A DNA stretch of 64,000 nucleotides from Castor canadensis (Eukaryota; Chordata; Mammalia; Rodentia; Castoridae): the NCBI RefSeq assembly GCF_047511655.1, contig NC_133401.1, positions 12,804,001-12,868,000 of the forward strand, given 5' to 3'. Under the pieces are notes generated by a model. That model saw nothing but the letters and a program-made list of their open reading frames with translations. It made no database searches and was not told the origin of the DNA. The position numbers were made by a program, and so were the translations under genes. Positions 1 to 10,690 of this stretch are shown here, piece by piece (position 1 is the stretch's first letter; each line of letters begins with the position of its first letter).

Positions 1-659
1 CTTAAGACTGAATGCTGAAAGGCAGGTTTTCTGGTGACAGCAGGTAAAAGGAAGGGAGAAAAAGCAGAACTAAGAGAAAATAGTTGAGAGTACAAAATTA
101 TCCAACTTAAATGTATAGGAAAAATACAAGCCAATAAAATATCTACATATCCAAAACTTAATAATGTCAAAGCAAATTAGCGTAAAAATTCAGAATTTTC
201 TAATGCTGTCCAACAGTTTTTATTTTCTCCCTCAGTGTCCCAGTGTTTTGGTCCACTAGGTATCAGTCTAGTCTGAAACCTAACTCTAGAATTGTATCTA
301 TTCTCAGCCTACTACTCCTTTTCCAGTTTTGGTGGTGGCATCAATTGAGAGGAGAATTTTGATAACTAAATACAGGCTCTGGTGAAGACTTCTGGATTTC
401 AGGTCCTCAACTTGCTAGTCTCACACTGTTCCCCTCTTAAAGTTGTAACTTCCTTTCTCTCCCAAGCCCCACCACCACTCTCCACAGCTGTTGTAATCTG
501 GGCACAGTCCTTTGTCCTATGTTGGTGGTGTGCCTCTGGAGTGGGACAGGAAATGCAGCAAGACAGCTCTGGACAAAGATAACACCAGTGTGATTTCTTA
601 GAGCTGTGACTGGCAGCAGTGCTCTGCCATTCCTAAGGGCTCTATCCTTAGTTGAGTGG
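1..659. other. Gene-free stretch, no repeat recognised
   Basis: AT-rich sequence with only short chance open frames on either strand. I see no homology to a gene or to a repeat family I know. Confidence 0.4.
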
Positions 660-1430
660 GAGCTTTATTCAGATGGGTCCACTGCCTGTGTCCTCCCACT
701 GGATTCTCTGCTGCATTAGAGCTGTGCACTGGGCCCTCCTCAGCACCTTCTGTGCTCTGGGACATGATTCAAGTGACTTCTTTGCCCCAGTCCACATGCC
801 ATGCCCTGGCTTCTGTACTCTGATGTCCCATAGCTGTTTCTCTGCCTGGGCCACGTGGATCCTTGTTAGTGGTGGGTTTTGGCATGTGCATGAGATATTG
901 ACAGTTTAAAATGATTTTGCCTCCAGCACCAAGGAGGCAAAATTCCTTTACTCAGGGAATCAGGTTTAATAAAAGGTTTTTGATACAATGTGTCCCTGAG
1001 GAAGAATGTGATGTCCCTCTGTCACCATCCTGCTTTGAAACCCAGAAGACAGCACTGGTCAGCTTCTGTCTGGTGGCCCAGGAGTAGCTTGGCAACCTTC
1101 TCTTAGCCCACCATGAAGTTCTTTTGCTCACAGGGAGGCCCACACGCATGGCTCTTTCTGGAAGAAAATCAAACCAGAATAGTAAAAACAAAACAAAATA
1201 ACAACAAAAATAAATAAATAAACCCTGGCAGGGAGGAGTGCAGGATGGAAGAGATCCATGCTCGTGGTGAACTTGTGTTTTTAGAGATCACATTATATTT
1301 CGTTGTTTCTTGATTTCTGTAACTACTTTCTGTTCTCATTCTAGCTCCCTCTTTTACCTTACTAACTTCCCCACCTCTCCTTTTAGCCAAATACCAGAGG
1401 TTCTGTTTGGTACCTGTCAGCTATCTGCTA
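660..1430. other. Unassigned sequence with a short hairpin
   Basis: Moderately GC-rich sequence without a recognisable gene. The short frames on both strands have no family resemblance. It could hide an old antisense LTR, because a TTTATT (reverse AATAAA) sits near 664, but nothing confirms this. Confidence 0.35.
914..943. repeat. Perfect 11-bp inverted repeat (hairpin)
   Basis: ATTTTGCCTCC at 914-924 is followed, after an 8-nt loop, by its exact reverse complement at 933-943. No function can be assigned. Confidence 0.7.
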
Positions 1431-1449
1431 TCTAGGAAAAAGTCCCACC

Positions 1450-1690
1450 TTCTTTTCTTTTTGAGATAAGGTCTCCCTTTATGCCTGGGCTGGTCTGTAC
1501 TGCGATCCCCCTATTTATGCTTCCCATGTAGTTGGAATGATAGGAGTTTGCCACCATACCTGGTGTTTTATTTGTTGAGATAGGATCTCGTGAACTTTTT
1601 GCCCCTGCTGGCCTCCAGCTGTGATCTTCCCATCTCCATTTTCCAAGTAGCTTGGATAACAGGCTTGACCACCGTGCCTGAATGTCTTTT
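1450..1690 (-). repeat. Dimeric B1-like SINE (7SL-derived), antisense
   Basis: Two antisense 7SL-like arms lie in tandem. Each begins with a TTGAGATAGG-type box, and the matches to 'gatcctcc...gtagctgggattacaggc...ccaccatgcctg' mark the arms. It resembles the B1 part of the composite SINEs elsewhere in the window but lacks the ID-like arm. Confidence 0.7.
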
Positions 1691-1984
1691 CTTTTTTATG
1701 AAGTTATTTCCTCATCTTGACTACCTTCCTCTTCCATGAGAAGGTGCTTACAATATGATGATTTTCTTTCTTTTGAGTTCACATGGTCAAATGCCACATA
1801 ACATACATATACACAAATGTCAGTTCATACTCTATCACTTTGCAACTTGTGTGTACAGTGTGTTATCCTTCTATCTATGAGTCCTTTTGCTCAGATCAAC
1901 ACATTCTACAACTTATTTCTTATTTTATGCATCTGTGTGGTTCCCCATGTATAATTTACAGATTGTTGTTTTCTTGTTGATTTA

Positions 1985-2095
1985 TTGTTGTTGTTGCTGT
2001 TTTTTGGGTTTTTTTTTTTCTGCTGTAGTGGAGTTTGAACTCAGAGCCCTGAGCTTGCTAGGCAAGTGCTCTACCACTTAAGCCACTCCCCCATT
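1985..2095 (-). repeat. ID-like (tRNA-derived) SINE arm, antisense
   Basis: Poly-T followed by the motif GAGTTTGAACTCAGAGCC and GCTTGCTAGGCAAGTGCTCT. This is the antisense of a tRNA-type box A/box B monomer that recurs at least nine times in this window. Confidence 0.75.
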
Positions 2096-2099
2096 CTTC

Positions 2100-2650
2100 T
2101 TTTTATAATTCAGGGCATGGGCAAGTAAGGAAAGAAAGAAAAATCATGATTTAAATTTTTCTTAGCCAGTTGTTTAAAATATATTCCTAAGGCCTGAATG
2201 AGGCCCACCAGGAACACAGGGCACAAATTGAAGGAGTGCTCACGTTCAGATTCATGTTAATGCCTTTCTTCTGTTAGTTACCAAACAATTCAACTCCTAG
2301 CCACTGATTTCAAATTTACCATACTTTGAGAATTTAAATCTACTTGACTCTCTATTTCTGGTTTATTTTTCCTTGCATTATCTGTATTTCTCTCTTTTCT
2401 AACTAAATTGTTTCAATTATCATGCCTTGTGTTTTAATTTTTAACAGGGGTTTGTCTCCCTCAATCTCTGTTAGTTTTCAGATAGGCTGAGGGACCTTCC
2501 AACATAATAATTATTCTGTCCATTCCACTCTCGTATCACCTGGTCAAGGTCTCCACACATCCCACTGTGACTTTTTACAATTAACTTCAATTTGTAGATG
2601 AATTTGGAGAACTTTGAAAAGTTTACAGATTTTAAGCATGCCAGACAAAA
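2100..2650. other. Unassigned AT-rich DNA
   Basis: No gene or repeat family is recognisable here. Confidence 0.35.
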
Positions 2651-3400
2651 AAGACAGTGTGTTTCTCCAATGATTCAACTCTTATATCACTTGGAGTTAT
2701 CTTATACTTATTTAAAACTAAGTTTTGCATATTTCTTGCTAAATTTATTCCTGAAAAACATGGGAATACATTATTGCTATTTTCTCACAGAATCTTCTCT
2801 AATGTGGTATTTTACATTGTTTCAGTTAGTAGATCAGGTAGCCAATGAGTTTTACATAATTCTGATATAACCAGACATTTTCCTGCTGTTACTTTTATCA
2901 CTAATAATTTCTCATGGATTTTCTTCAGTTCTCCAAATAATTCATCTTAGTTTATTCAACTGATAATGTGCCCTCATCCTTTCTTACATTAAATCCATAA
3001 ACCAATGTTTTCCCTGATATCATGGGCTTCACTACCAGAATTATGTTAATCAACATTGTCTGACTTCTAACTTTGTTATTATTATTTTGTTATTTTGGTT
3101 TCTAATTTTAGAGAGGACATTTTCTATTTGCGCTGTCAAACTTCATGCTGGCAATGTTATTTTCAGGTGTTTTATGGGTATTCTACTACATGTTTTTCTC
3201 AATGTTAAATCAAATTTAGGAAAGATGCACTATCTCCAAATTTAACAAGGTTCTTATTTTTTAAATCTCAATTATGATTTGATATTGAGTATTCTTAAGA
3301 ATCTTTTCAGCTCCCTTCAAAGTGATCAAGCAGTTTTTCTCCTTTGACCTGTTAAATCTTAGTTGCCTTAGAGTTGGTTCATACATTCCTCTGTAAAGCA
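2650..3400 (-). mobile_element. Probable very old L1 ORF2 remnant, antisense
   Basis: Scattered phrases (for example the 'tttttctccttt...ctgttaa' stretch near 3330) look like the antisense reverse-transcriptase part of ancient mammalian L1. There is no continuous frame. The identification is weak. Confidence 0.35.
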
Positions 3401-3825
3401 GGAATAGAGAGGGCAGGGAGTATAGAGGACACTATGTGGAGGAGATATTTAATTATCCTGGGCTGAGTTAATGAAGAGTCTGTCCTGCCATATGCAGAAA
3501 TAAAAAAAGTCACAACACACATCAATTTATCCCACACTTTATTAGACAGAGCAAGTCTTGTCCAAATTCTATGTGGAGGAGAGGTTTAATGTACCCTGAG
3601 AAGTGCCATGAATACTTGTGAAGGACTGTACAGGTTACCACACTTTGAGAGACCACCTTTTCGGCTCCCTCCCTCTCCACTGCAGTCCACAGGATGCGGC
3701 CCAAACTGTGGCCAAGCCAGAGAGACATTCGCTCTTGGTTATACCCTTGGTTATACCACATGAACAGAAGCTGGTGCTAAAGACAATCCTGGATATTAAG
3801 GGCTTTATTAAAAGGAATACTTTAC
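3401..3825. other. Unassigned sequence
   Basis: Contains a moderate open frame on + (from 3618) and overlapping ones on -, none with recognisable similarity. The TTTATTAG near 3540 could be the antisense end of a retroposed transcript, but no parent gene is evident. Confidence 0.3.
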
Positions 3826-4020
3826 ACATATTTTTTTCAATAGTGGGTTTTGAATTCAGCACTTTATGCTTTCTGGGAAGATGCTCTTCCTCTTCATCCA
3901 TGCCCAAGCTCTTTTTGCTTCAGTTATTTTTCAAAAAGGGTCTTGTGCTTTTGCCTTGACTTGGTCTTGGAACTGGATTCTCCTATTTTCTGCCTCTTTT
4001 TTAGCTGGGATCAGGGCAAA
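3826..4020 (-). repeat. Degenerate composite SINE, antisense
   Basis: An ID-like antisense arm (TTTTGAATTCAGCACTTTAT..., 3836-3895) is followed by a decayed B1-like arm ending in AGCTGGGATCAGGGC. Heavily mutated. Confidence 0.5.
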
Positions 4021-4360
4021 CACTAGGCTGACAGTTAATTCCATCTTGCTAGATGATATGCACAGGAGATACAAAAAGCAGAAATTTAGGAATGAGTCAT
4101 GCTATCCAAAATATCTAGCAAACATGACAAGGGTTATTAAACCATTTAAGATGGCTACTGCCCACAAGGTTGAAAGAAGATCTTGTGGGGTTACTGGGTT
4201 AGCTCCTGACTATGGGAGAGCCGGGGGACCAAGGATGGGAGGCCATTATGGACAAGATCATTGGAGTGCCCAGAAGGTTAGAGAAACAGCTTCATATCAA
4301 CTTTTTTCCTCCATCACTTGATAGCCGGGCTCCCAATACCTGAGCCCATGGAGGCCATAA

Positions 4361-4391
4361 CATTGTTATGTTATAACATAACATAACAATG
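4361..4391. repeat. Perfect 13-bp inverted repeat (hairpin)
   Basis: CATTGTTATGTTA (4361-4373) and its exact reverse complement (4379-4391) flank a 5-nt loop. The arms are AT-rich. It may be the terminal palindrome of a small DNA element or simple-sequence drift. Confidence 0.7.
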
Positions 4392-4469
4392 CTCTATAAA
4401 ACAACAGAAATTGAACTCCATGCAGATGTTTTTATTGATCTCTTTTATGGAGTCTTATCCTTTTTTTAT

Positions 4470-4918
4470 AGCATATTCTTAACATACAAAAATCAGCATC
4501 TTTTGAGTACACCAACAATGAAAAAAGTCAGGAACACAAGCCCATTCAAAATAGCCTCAAAAAAAGAAAAAAATTCCTAAGCTTAAATTTAAACAAGACT
4601 TTAAATAAAGACCTCCACAATGAAAACTATAAACCATTAAAGAGAGAAATTATAGAAGTCACTAGAAGATGAAACACATCCCAGGTTCATGGATTGGCAA
4701 AATAAATATTGCTAAAATGGTCATACTATCAAAAGCAATATACAAATTCAGTGAAATCCCCCTCAAAAATTCTAATGATATTATTTACAGAAGCAGAAAC
4801 TTATATGACAACACAAATGGCCCCCAAAGACAAAGCAGTCCTAAACAAAAAGAGCAATGTTAGGGGTATCATGATACCTGATTTCAAACTACAGTACAAA
4901 GCATATCAACTTCTTTAG
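4470..4918 (+). mobile_element. L1 ORF2 fragment, sense, 5'- and 3'-truncated
   Basis: The sense sequence matches the ORF2 region that runs into the reverse-transcriptase palm. Phrases such as ATTGGCAAAATAAATATTGC and GATTTCAAACTACAGTACAA fit the stretch upstream of the L1 3' end. Many stops. Confidence 0.75.
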
Positions 4919-4919
4919 A

Positions 4920-5217
4920 AGTAGTTCAGTATTCTAATAGATAATGCAAGTATGGCTGCCTTCCTTTGAATGACAATCTAGCAGGGCATAATGTTCTCAT
5001 CTCCCCTCTACCTCTCTCACTGCTCCCCATAAGGCAGGTTAGCAGGGATCTTTCCTGTTTTTACATTTTTTTCATAACCTGTGGCTTAGTTGATAATATA
5101 TCTTTACCAGATTTAGGCAGAAAAATGTAGAGACTGTGAGAAAGACAAGGAATTGAGAAAGAAAGAGAAGATGGCACAGAACAAGTTGAAATGAGGTGGG
5201 GCTGAGAGGGATACACA

Positions 5218-5248
<31 letters not shown>

Positions 5249-5398
5249 TCACACACTTGTTTGTATAGAGAAGAACAGGAGAACTTCACATGTAAATCTA
5301 TGTAAAGCAGAATGCAAATGTCCTGGGAAAATAGAGTGGAGCTACAGTGTGCTCCTCAAGTGCTGACACCAATGACACACCTTTGCTTGTGCCCTCAG
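4920..5398. other. Unassigned sequence with a CA microsatellite
   Basis: Unique-looking DNA carrying an interrupted (CA)n tract at about 5208-5256. Its last ~25 bases are pyrimidine-rich and end in CAG, and may be the relic splice acceptor of the CYP2 exon that follows. Confidence 0.45.
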
Positions 5399-5607
5399 GA
5401 AAATGCATCTGTCTGGGTGAGTCTGGTATGCTCCAAGCTCTTCCTCCTATTAACCATGATACTGCAGACTTTCTCCTTGGGCTGTCCCAAAGCCCCAGAA
5501 GACATCAATGTCATGCCCAGGGTGATGGGCAAGGGAGGTTGTCCCCTGTATTCCAGCTCTGCTGCTTGCCCAGCTGGAGAGAGAAAGACAGGATGTATGT
5601 TTCCTAA
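5399..5607 (+). pseudogene. Relic of a CYP2-family terminal exon (exon 9)
   Basis: After CAG, the frame reads GKCICLGES, the position of the P450 heme-binding loop (GxRxCxGE), with the usual Arg replaced by Cys. The match continues in the next frame with KLFLLLTMILQTFSLGCPKA and APEDINV, the CYP2 helix L and C-terminal pattern (ELFLFFTTILQxFSL...APEDIDL). It then returns to the first frame at LSPVFQLCCLP (consensus IPPxFQLCLLPR). Two compensating frameshifts, near 5425 and 5540, plus loss of the normal C-terminal stop show that this is not functional. Exon entry in codon phase 1 agrees with the CYP2 exon 8/9 boundary. Exons 1-8 were not found upstream, so it is an isolated detritus exon, or the rest lies outside the window or is too decayed. 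CYP2F, CYP2T or CYP2S ancestry is possible and I cannot decide between them. Confidence 0.72.
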
Positions 5608-6089
5608 AGTCTTTCCATTTGGCTCCTACCCCTACAAACAATGAATCTGTGGGGACCTCCCGAGCTCTTCCCTGCCCCTTGCCTACTGTGGAAAGTACTT
5701 TATGTAGTCTCTTGTCCATACAGCCTGCTCTTGTCCTAATTATCAGATGGACTTCACAGTTGAGGAAGGAAAAAAAACTGAAGGTTTCAGAGTTGAGAAA
5801 TACCTTCAAGGACTTAGTGTTAGCACCACCCTAAATATTAAGGAAACTGAAGCCACTATGAGGGAAACACTTAGATCCAGTCCTATGTGGAGCAGTAGTA
5901 GAATCATTTTTTCCCTCACACACAACAACTCCCCTTTCCTTCCTTGAGTTAAAAGATCAGTTCAGGACTCAACCTTCACAGCACATGACTCCAAAATACC
6001 TTTGTTATATCTCTGATCTTAGACCTCCAGTCACTGATATAAAAATAAAGTTCTACCATTTCTGGCCACATTGCTATCTGTTCTACCTT
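5608..6089. other. Unassigned sequence
   Basis: Unique-looking DNA downstream of the CYP2 exon relic. It could include the former 3' UTR; an AATAAA near 6046 fits but is not evidence by itself. Confidence 0.3.
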
Positions 6090-6580
6090 GCTTTCTTGTT
6101 TTGGAGGCAAAATTCATGTAACATAAACTCAACCATTAATCATTTTTAAGTGTACAAAAGCAAGACAGCACAGATAGCCATTCACAATGATGTATAGCCA
6201 TAACCTCTATCTAGTTCCAAAGCATTTTCATCACTCTAAATCCATTAAGAGGTCAGTTCACATTCTCTCCTTCCTCTTGCTCCTGGCAACTTTAGTGTAC
6301 TTCAGTCTCTATGGATCTACCTGTTCTGGAAGTTTCAAATAAATGGAATATATGAAATATAAATGGAATCGTGTGACCTTTGTGTCTGAGCTTCTTTCAC
6401 TTAGCACAGTGTTCTTAAGGTTTTTCTATAGTATCCCATGTATCAGTACTGCATTCCCTCTTATGACTGAAGAATATGGATCTCCTATGTTATGTTGATT
6501 CATTTATCCATCAACAGACATTAGGGTTGTTTCCACATTTTTGCTGCTGTGAACGTCATGTACAAGGGCACCCTGCTTTT
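6090..6580 (-). mobile_element. Ancient L1 (L1M type) 3' region, antisense
   Basis: Clear antisense match to the eutherian L1M 3' end: 'aaattcatgtaacataaactcaacc', 'ggatctacctgttctgga', 'tcatttatccatcaacagacatt', 'ttgctgctgtgaacgtcatgtac'. Decayed, no open frame. Confidence 0.8.
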
Positions 6581-6917
6581 ACTTGTCATTAGGGCAATGG
6601 CAGGTAGGTGCTCTTCACTGTCTATGCCCAGAACTGAGGCTGTGGAAGAATGGGAGTAGTTTCTTCTCTCAGATGCCAGTCACATGTGATTATGAAGATT
6701 ACATGAGATGATAATGACAAAGACGCCTACACAGGGATTATTTAAGTGACTAGTAAATAAATCATCCTGGAGTTGGTGCTCAGAGAGGGAAAATCATTGT
6801 CTGTGGGTCAAACTTGAGAGTTTTGGCTGGGAGTGAGACTATGTCTACTAGCTAGTGGCAAGAGTGGGAAGGAGTGGGTAGCATTGTTCTACATCTTTGA
6901 TGACCTGCTGTCTTGGT
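6581..6917. other. Unassigned sequence
   Basis: No gene or repeat recognised. Confidence 0.3.
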
Positions 6918-7330
6918 CACCTTTGTGTTAGTGTAACAATAACCTCAGGCTATGTACTTGTAAAGAAAGAGGTTTCATTAGCTCACAGTTTTGTAGGCTG
7001 AACGTCTGCAGCCCCATCAGTTTGGCTTCTGGTGAGGTACCGATTGGCTGTGTAATAATATGGTAGAGAAGTGAAAAGGGTACTAGCTACAGGCAGAAGG
7101 AGCCAAGTGTGTGAAGTGGGCTTGCTTTGTAACAGTCCACTCTCTGGAGAATTAACTGGGATCCTATAATAACTATATCAATCTCTTCTGAGTATGATAT
7201 CCCCCAGTGATCTTATAATCTCCCACTGGGTTCCATCTCCTAAAAGTCCATCACCTTAACACCACCACACTGGGTACTAAGCTTCTACCACACAGATCTT
7301 GGGGAAAACATCATACCCAAACCATAACAC
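6918..7330 (-). mobile_element. MaLR-type LTR (THE1/MST-like), antisense, copy 1
   Basis: Antisense hallmarks of MaLR LTRs are present: an opening 'gtgttagtgtaacaataacctcaggc', the TTTCATTAGCTCACAGTTTTG box, 'ccatctcctaaaagtcc' and an end in 'cccaaaccataaca'. The same pattern recurs, all antisense, at 11748, 17555 and 19425. Confidence 0.6.
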
Positions 7331-7396
7331 CAATTTTGGTTATCAAAAAGGAGATTCTATACTTCATGAATGAAGTTTGAACATCTCAGGATTAAT

Positions 7397-7444
7397 ATAA
7401 GAAAAAGACAGAAATAATGAAGATCCAGAAGGTAAGACAAAGGG
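7397..7444 (+). repeat. 48-bp segment duplicated at 21747-21794
   Basis: Aligned by eye, this segment matches 21747-21794 in 47 of 48 positions. The flanks do not match. The other copy lies inside the 5' end of a solo LTR. The origin of this copy is unclear. Confidence 0.75.
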
Positions 7445-7566
7445 ATGAAAACTGAAAGACCAAGAGACAGACTGAGATGGAGTCAAAGAGAAACAGGGGC
7501 AGAGATAGTCATGAGGAAAAGCTAAGAGATACAGAACTGCAAGGTCAGGTTAGTATAGGCAAGAGA

Positions 7567-7880
7567 TGAAAAGCCCAAAAGAAGAAGAAGGAGGAGGAGG
7601 AGGAGAAGGAGGCAGAGGAGGAGGAGAAAGAAGAAGTAGAAGGAGAAGAAGAAGAAAACGAAGATGAAAAAGAAGATGAAGAAGAAGAAGAAGAAGAAGA
7701 AGAAGAAGAAGAAGAAGAAGAAGAAGAAGAAGAAGAAGAAGAAGAAGAAGAAGAAGAAGAGAAGAAGAAGAAGAAGAAGAAGAGGAAAAGGAGGAGAAAA
7801 AGTAGGGGGATGGAAGGGAGAGAAGGAGGTGGAGAGAGAGAAGGAGAAGGAAGAAGAAGGAGGAGGAGGAAAAGAACTGA
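7567..7880 (+). repeat. Long purine tract with about 28 uninterrupted GAA triplets
   Basis: A 300-bp GA-only strand, with near-pure (GAA)n over about 7678-7761 and more GAA/GGA on both sides. The lysine-rich or serine-rich frames that cross it are artefacts of the repeat, not proteins. GAA.TTC tracts of this length can form triplex DNA. Confidence 0.95.
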
Positions 7881-8039
7881 AAGCAAACATGGAAAGACTT
7901 ACAAAATTGAGAAGTAGACAGACACCACCTTATGGCACCTGCATTGAAACTTTTACTTGCTTAAGCAAAGAAAAACAATGTCCATGCCCATTCATTCTTA
8001 TAGCAGGCAGAATTCCTCAGAACTTTGGATATGGCTAGA

Positions 8040-8585
8040 CATTATGCCAATGACTATACTATGTCATTCTTATGTGGTGTAAGGGATTCTGCAGATATAG
8101 CTAAGGCACCAATGGCTTGACTTTAAATTAATTAAAAAGGAGATTATCCAAGTAGCCCTAATCTAATCACATGAGCCCTTAAGAACTAAAGAGTTTTCTT
8201 TGACTTATCACAGAAGAGAAAGTCCTAGGAATTCTAGGTAGCAGAAGCATTTGACATATGGTTGCTGGTTTGAAGATGAAGGGTACTATGTGTCAAGACT
8301 GATTGAGCACCCTCAGGGGGACTGCAGAGTCAACATCAAGAAAACAAGGACTCTTTGGTTCTTCAACCAGAAATAAAGGAATTCTAACAACAAACAGCCT
8401 GGAAGCACATTCTTCTCCAGAGCCTCCAGGTAAGACCCAGCCCAGCTGACAGCTTGATTTTGGTCTTAAGAAGGGACTTCTGATCCCTGGAAGTGGAAGA
8501 GAATAAGTGGGTGTTGTTTAGACCACCCAGGTTGTGGCAATAATATTCTCATACAGCAAAAGAAGGTGAACACAACTGTCTAACT
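8040..8585 (+). mobile_element. MLT1-like MaLR LTR, sense
   Basis: Carries the MLT1 pattern in order: 'ggattctgcagatatagctaagg', 'gattatccaagtagccctaatctaatcacatgagcccttaagaac', a purine-rich middle, 'gaccacccaggttgtggcaat' and a decayed 3' end. Ancient and heavily mutated. Confidence 0.6.
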
Positions 8586-8864
8586 GCATAATCCTCATGC
8601 TGAGTTGTGGTTTACAGTCTTCTCTGGTCACTATTCTTCTGCTGTTGGCTGCCTAGGGCTTCTATCCATTATAATTTTAAGGAAGTTTATTTATTTGAGA
8701 AAATGCCAGGAAAATCATGGTACAAATGCCTTTGCTTACTAGCTACAAACTCCACCCATAAATTCTTTAAGAAAGAGAAGAGAGTTCACAAAAAACCAAG
8801 CCTTCAATATCAGTGAGATGAGCAACTGGATGAAAAATGATGGGATTTAATAGCTCTATGGGTG

Positions 8865-9350
8865 AGGAGTTGTTATGCTATGCTGCTGTAACAAATTACT
8901 CTAAATCTTTAAGATTTGTAACAATAAGGATATATGTCTTTCTCACATTTAGTGATATAATCTGGAAGCTATATTCATCTTTGCCATTCTTGGACCTCAA
9001 CTTTTGGGGGCTCCATCACTACACTACTCCATGATCTCAACACAAGGGAAAGAAGAGAATCATATTCAGTGTTGGCCTTTGATGGTCCTGCTAATATGTG
9101 ACAACTGTTACTTGCACACCCTTTTTGTTTGCCCAATGTTCATCATAAGAAGTTGGCTAATTTTAAGGGGTTGGAGAGATAACAATTCTACTGCACTCTT
9201 GGAAGGAGAAGAGCCAAAAGCATTTAGTGACAGTATGTCTTTCTTGCCATCCTCACAATCCTTCTGTTCTAAGACCTTTTTGATCTCCCAGCTTGCTTGC
9301 TTCTGTTGCCCTGGTCATTGGCTTGCTTGGGGGAATCCATAGATGATCTT
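8865..9350 (-). mobile_element. MLT1-like LTR, antisense
   Basis: Opens with 'ctatgctgctgtaacaaattactc' and 'tctttctcacatttagtg', the antisense 3' end of MLT-class LTRs, then fades. The right boundary is uncertain. The 112-codon frame crossing it has no gene similarity. Confidence 0.45.
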
Positions 9351-10035
9351 AGTATAAACCAAGGTTTGGTCCCTGAATGTGATAGTGATTTACAGATAAT
9401 GAGAACAGGGGTTTTAGGAAAGATTAAGGTTCATTAATTCACCAAGCAAATGAGAAGGGCAGAGACATGAATCTCAAAAGCAGCTATCCTGCGCCTGAGA
9501 GAAAATGCCTGGATTTTTAGGGAATGCTCAGGAGCTTGGGTCTGTGGTTCCTGCTGGAGAGCATGCTTCCAAGTCAGATGGTGGCTTTGGCTTTTTTGTC
9601 TTTTTTAATTCCCAGTTTACTGAGGCCACATCTATGAAGTTATATGTCTTATTTGACAGAGATTCTTTCTTTCCTTTGGTCAGAAAGAGATAAGAAGGGG
9701 AAAATGCTCAGTTTGATTGAATGAGTGTTAATCTTGAGGTTCTCAGCATAAGGGGAGGAGAGAGAAAAAAAAAAGATGTCTATTAAATTTCTGTGTAAGC
9801 AGCTCAGCAGCTTGTCCAGCAATGCAAGCTATGTCCAAAAGTTTTAAGGTAGTATCCATTATACCAGTAAAGATTCCTGATAAGCTTCCAAATCATGGGA
9901 TAAGGTCAAGGCTGAGAGGGGGCTAGAGAGAAGTGGTGGGCTCCTTTCAGGGTATGGCATTTCTTTCTCAGAATCAATATAGCACACTACTTATGAGCAT
10001 AGACTCATTATCATGTATTTGTTAGTTCATTTATT
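9351..10035. other. Unassigned sequence
   Basis: No gene or repeat recognised. Confidence 0.3.
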
Positions 10036-10039
10036 GCAG

Positions 10040-10135
10040 TATACTACTATAGTAGTCACTCACTAGCTGTGCCACTTACTATCTGTGTGACTTTGAGCAC
10101 ATTCCTTAACCTCTCTGAGTCCCACAGTGCTTTCA
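10040..10135 (+). repeat. MIR SINE fragment, sense
   Basis: Matches the MIR core: 'actagctgtgccacttactatctgtgtgactttgagcacattccttaacctctctgag'. Confidence 0.75.
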
Positions 10136-10364
10136 TGAGCCATATATTGTCTTCCTCTCCTTTCCTATCTCAAGTCTTCATTCTCATATTAGTGCCACAA
10201 GGGATCACCTCCCACTTGAACTACTTATGCTCAACTTTCTTGTCTCATGTTCTACTTCCAGCTTAAGAGTTTATAATACATCTCAGAAGAGATATGGTAG
10301 AGAGGGGTGTTGCCCAACATCCCTTATCAGCTGTGTCTAGCTCCCAGGTGGAATTGAACATTGT

Positions 10365-10690
10365 ATTATGTATCCATTGCTGCATAAGAAGTTGTTCCAA
10401 ATTTAGTGATTTAAAAGAATAATAATAATCCATTGTCTCTCATGATTTCCTTGGGTTAGGACAGCCTGTATCTGCTCCATGATGTCTGGAAACTCAACTG
10501 GAAGATCGACTGGCTGTGGGGCTATAATTATCTGAAGTAATAGCAAACTAGAGCATCACCACTTCCTGTGACTTGGGCTTCCTGACACATGGCTGTCTGG
10601 ATTCCAAGGGAGAGTGTCCTGAGAAAGACACAGGTGGAAACTGTACTGGTTTTTATTATCTTGCCTTGGAAACCATGTAGCATCAATTCC
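10365..10690 (-). mobile_element. Old LTR or DNA-transposon remnant, antisense
   Basis: Starts with 'tgtatccattgctgcataagaagttgttcc' and 'tctctcatgatttccttgggttaggacagcc', a pattern shared by ancient mammalian MLT-class repeats. Family not resolved. Confidence 0.4.

Noticed and set aside
3618..4321. Open frames of 113 and 151 codons on the + strand
   Set aside because: Composition and SINE content argue against a gene, and no similarity to a known family was seen.
7522..8038. Long frames rich in Phe/Ser or Lys across the GAA tract
   Set aside because: They are translations of the trinucleotide repeat in different frames and have no gene context.
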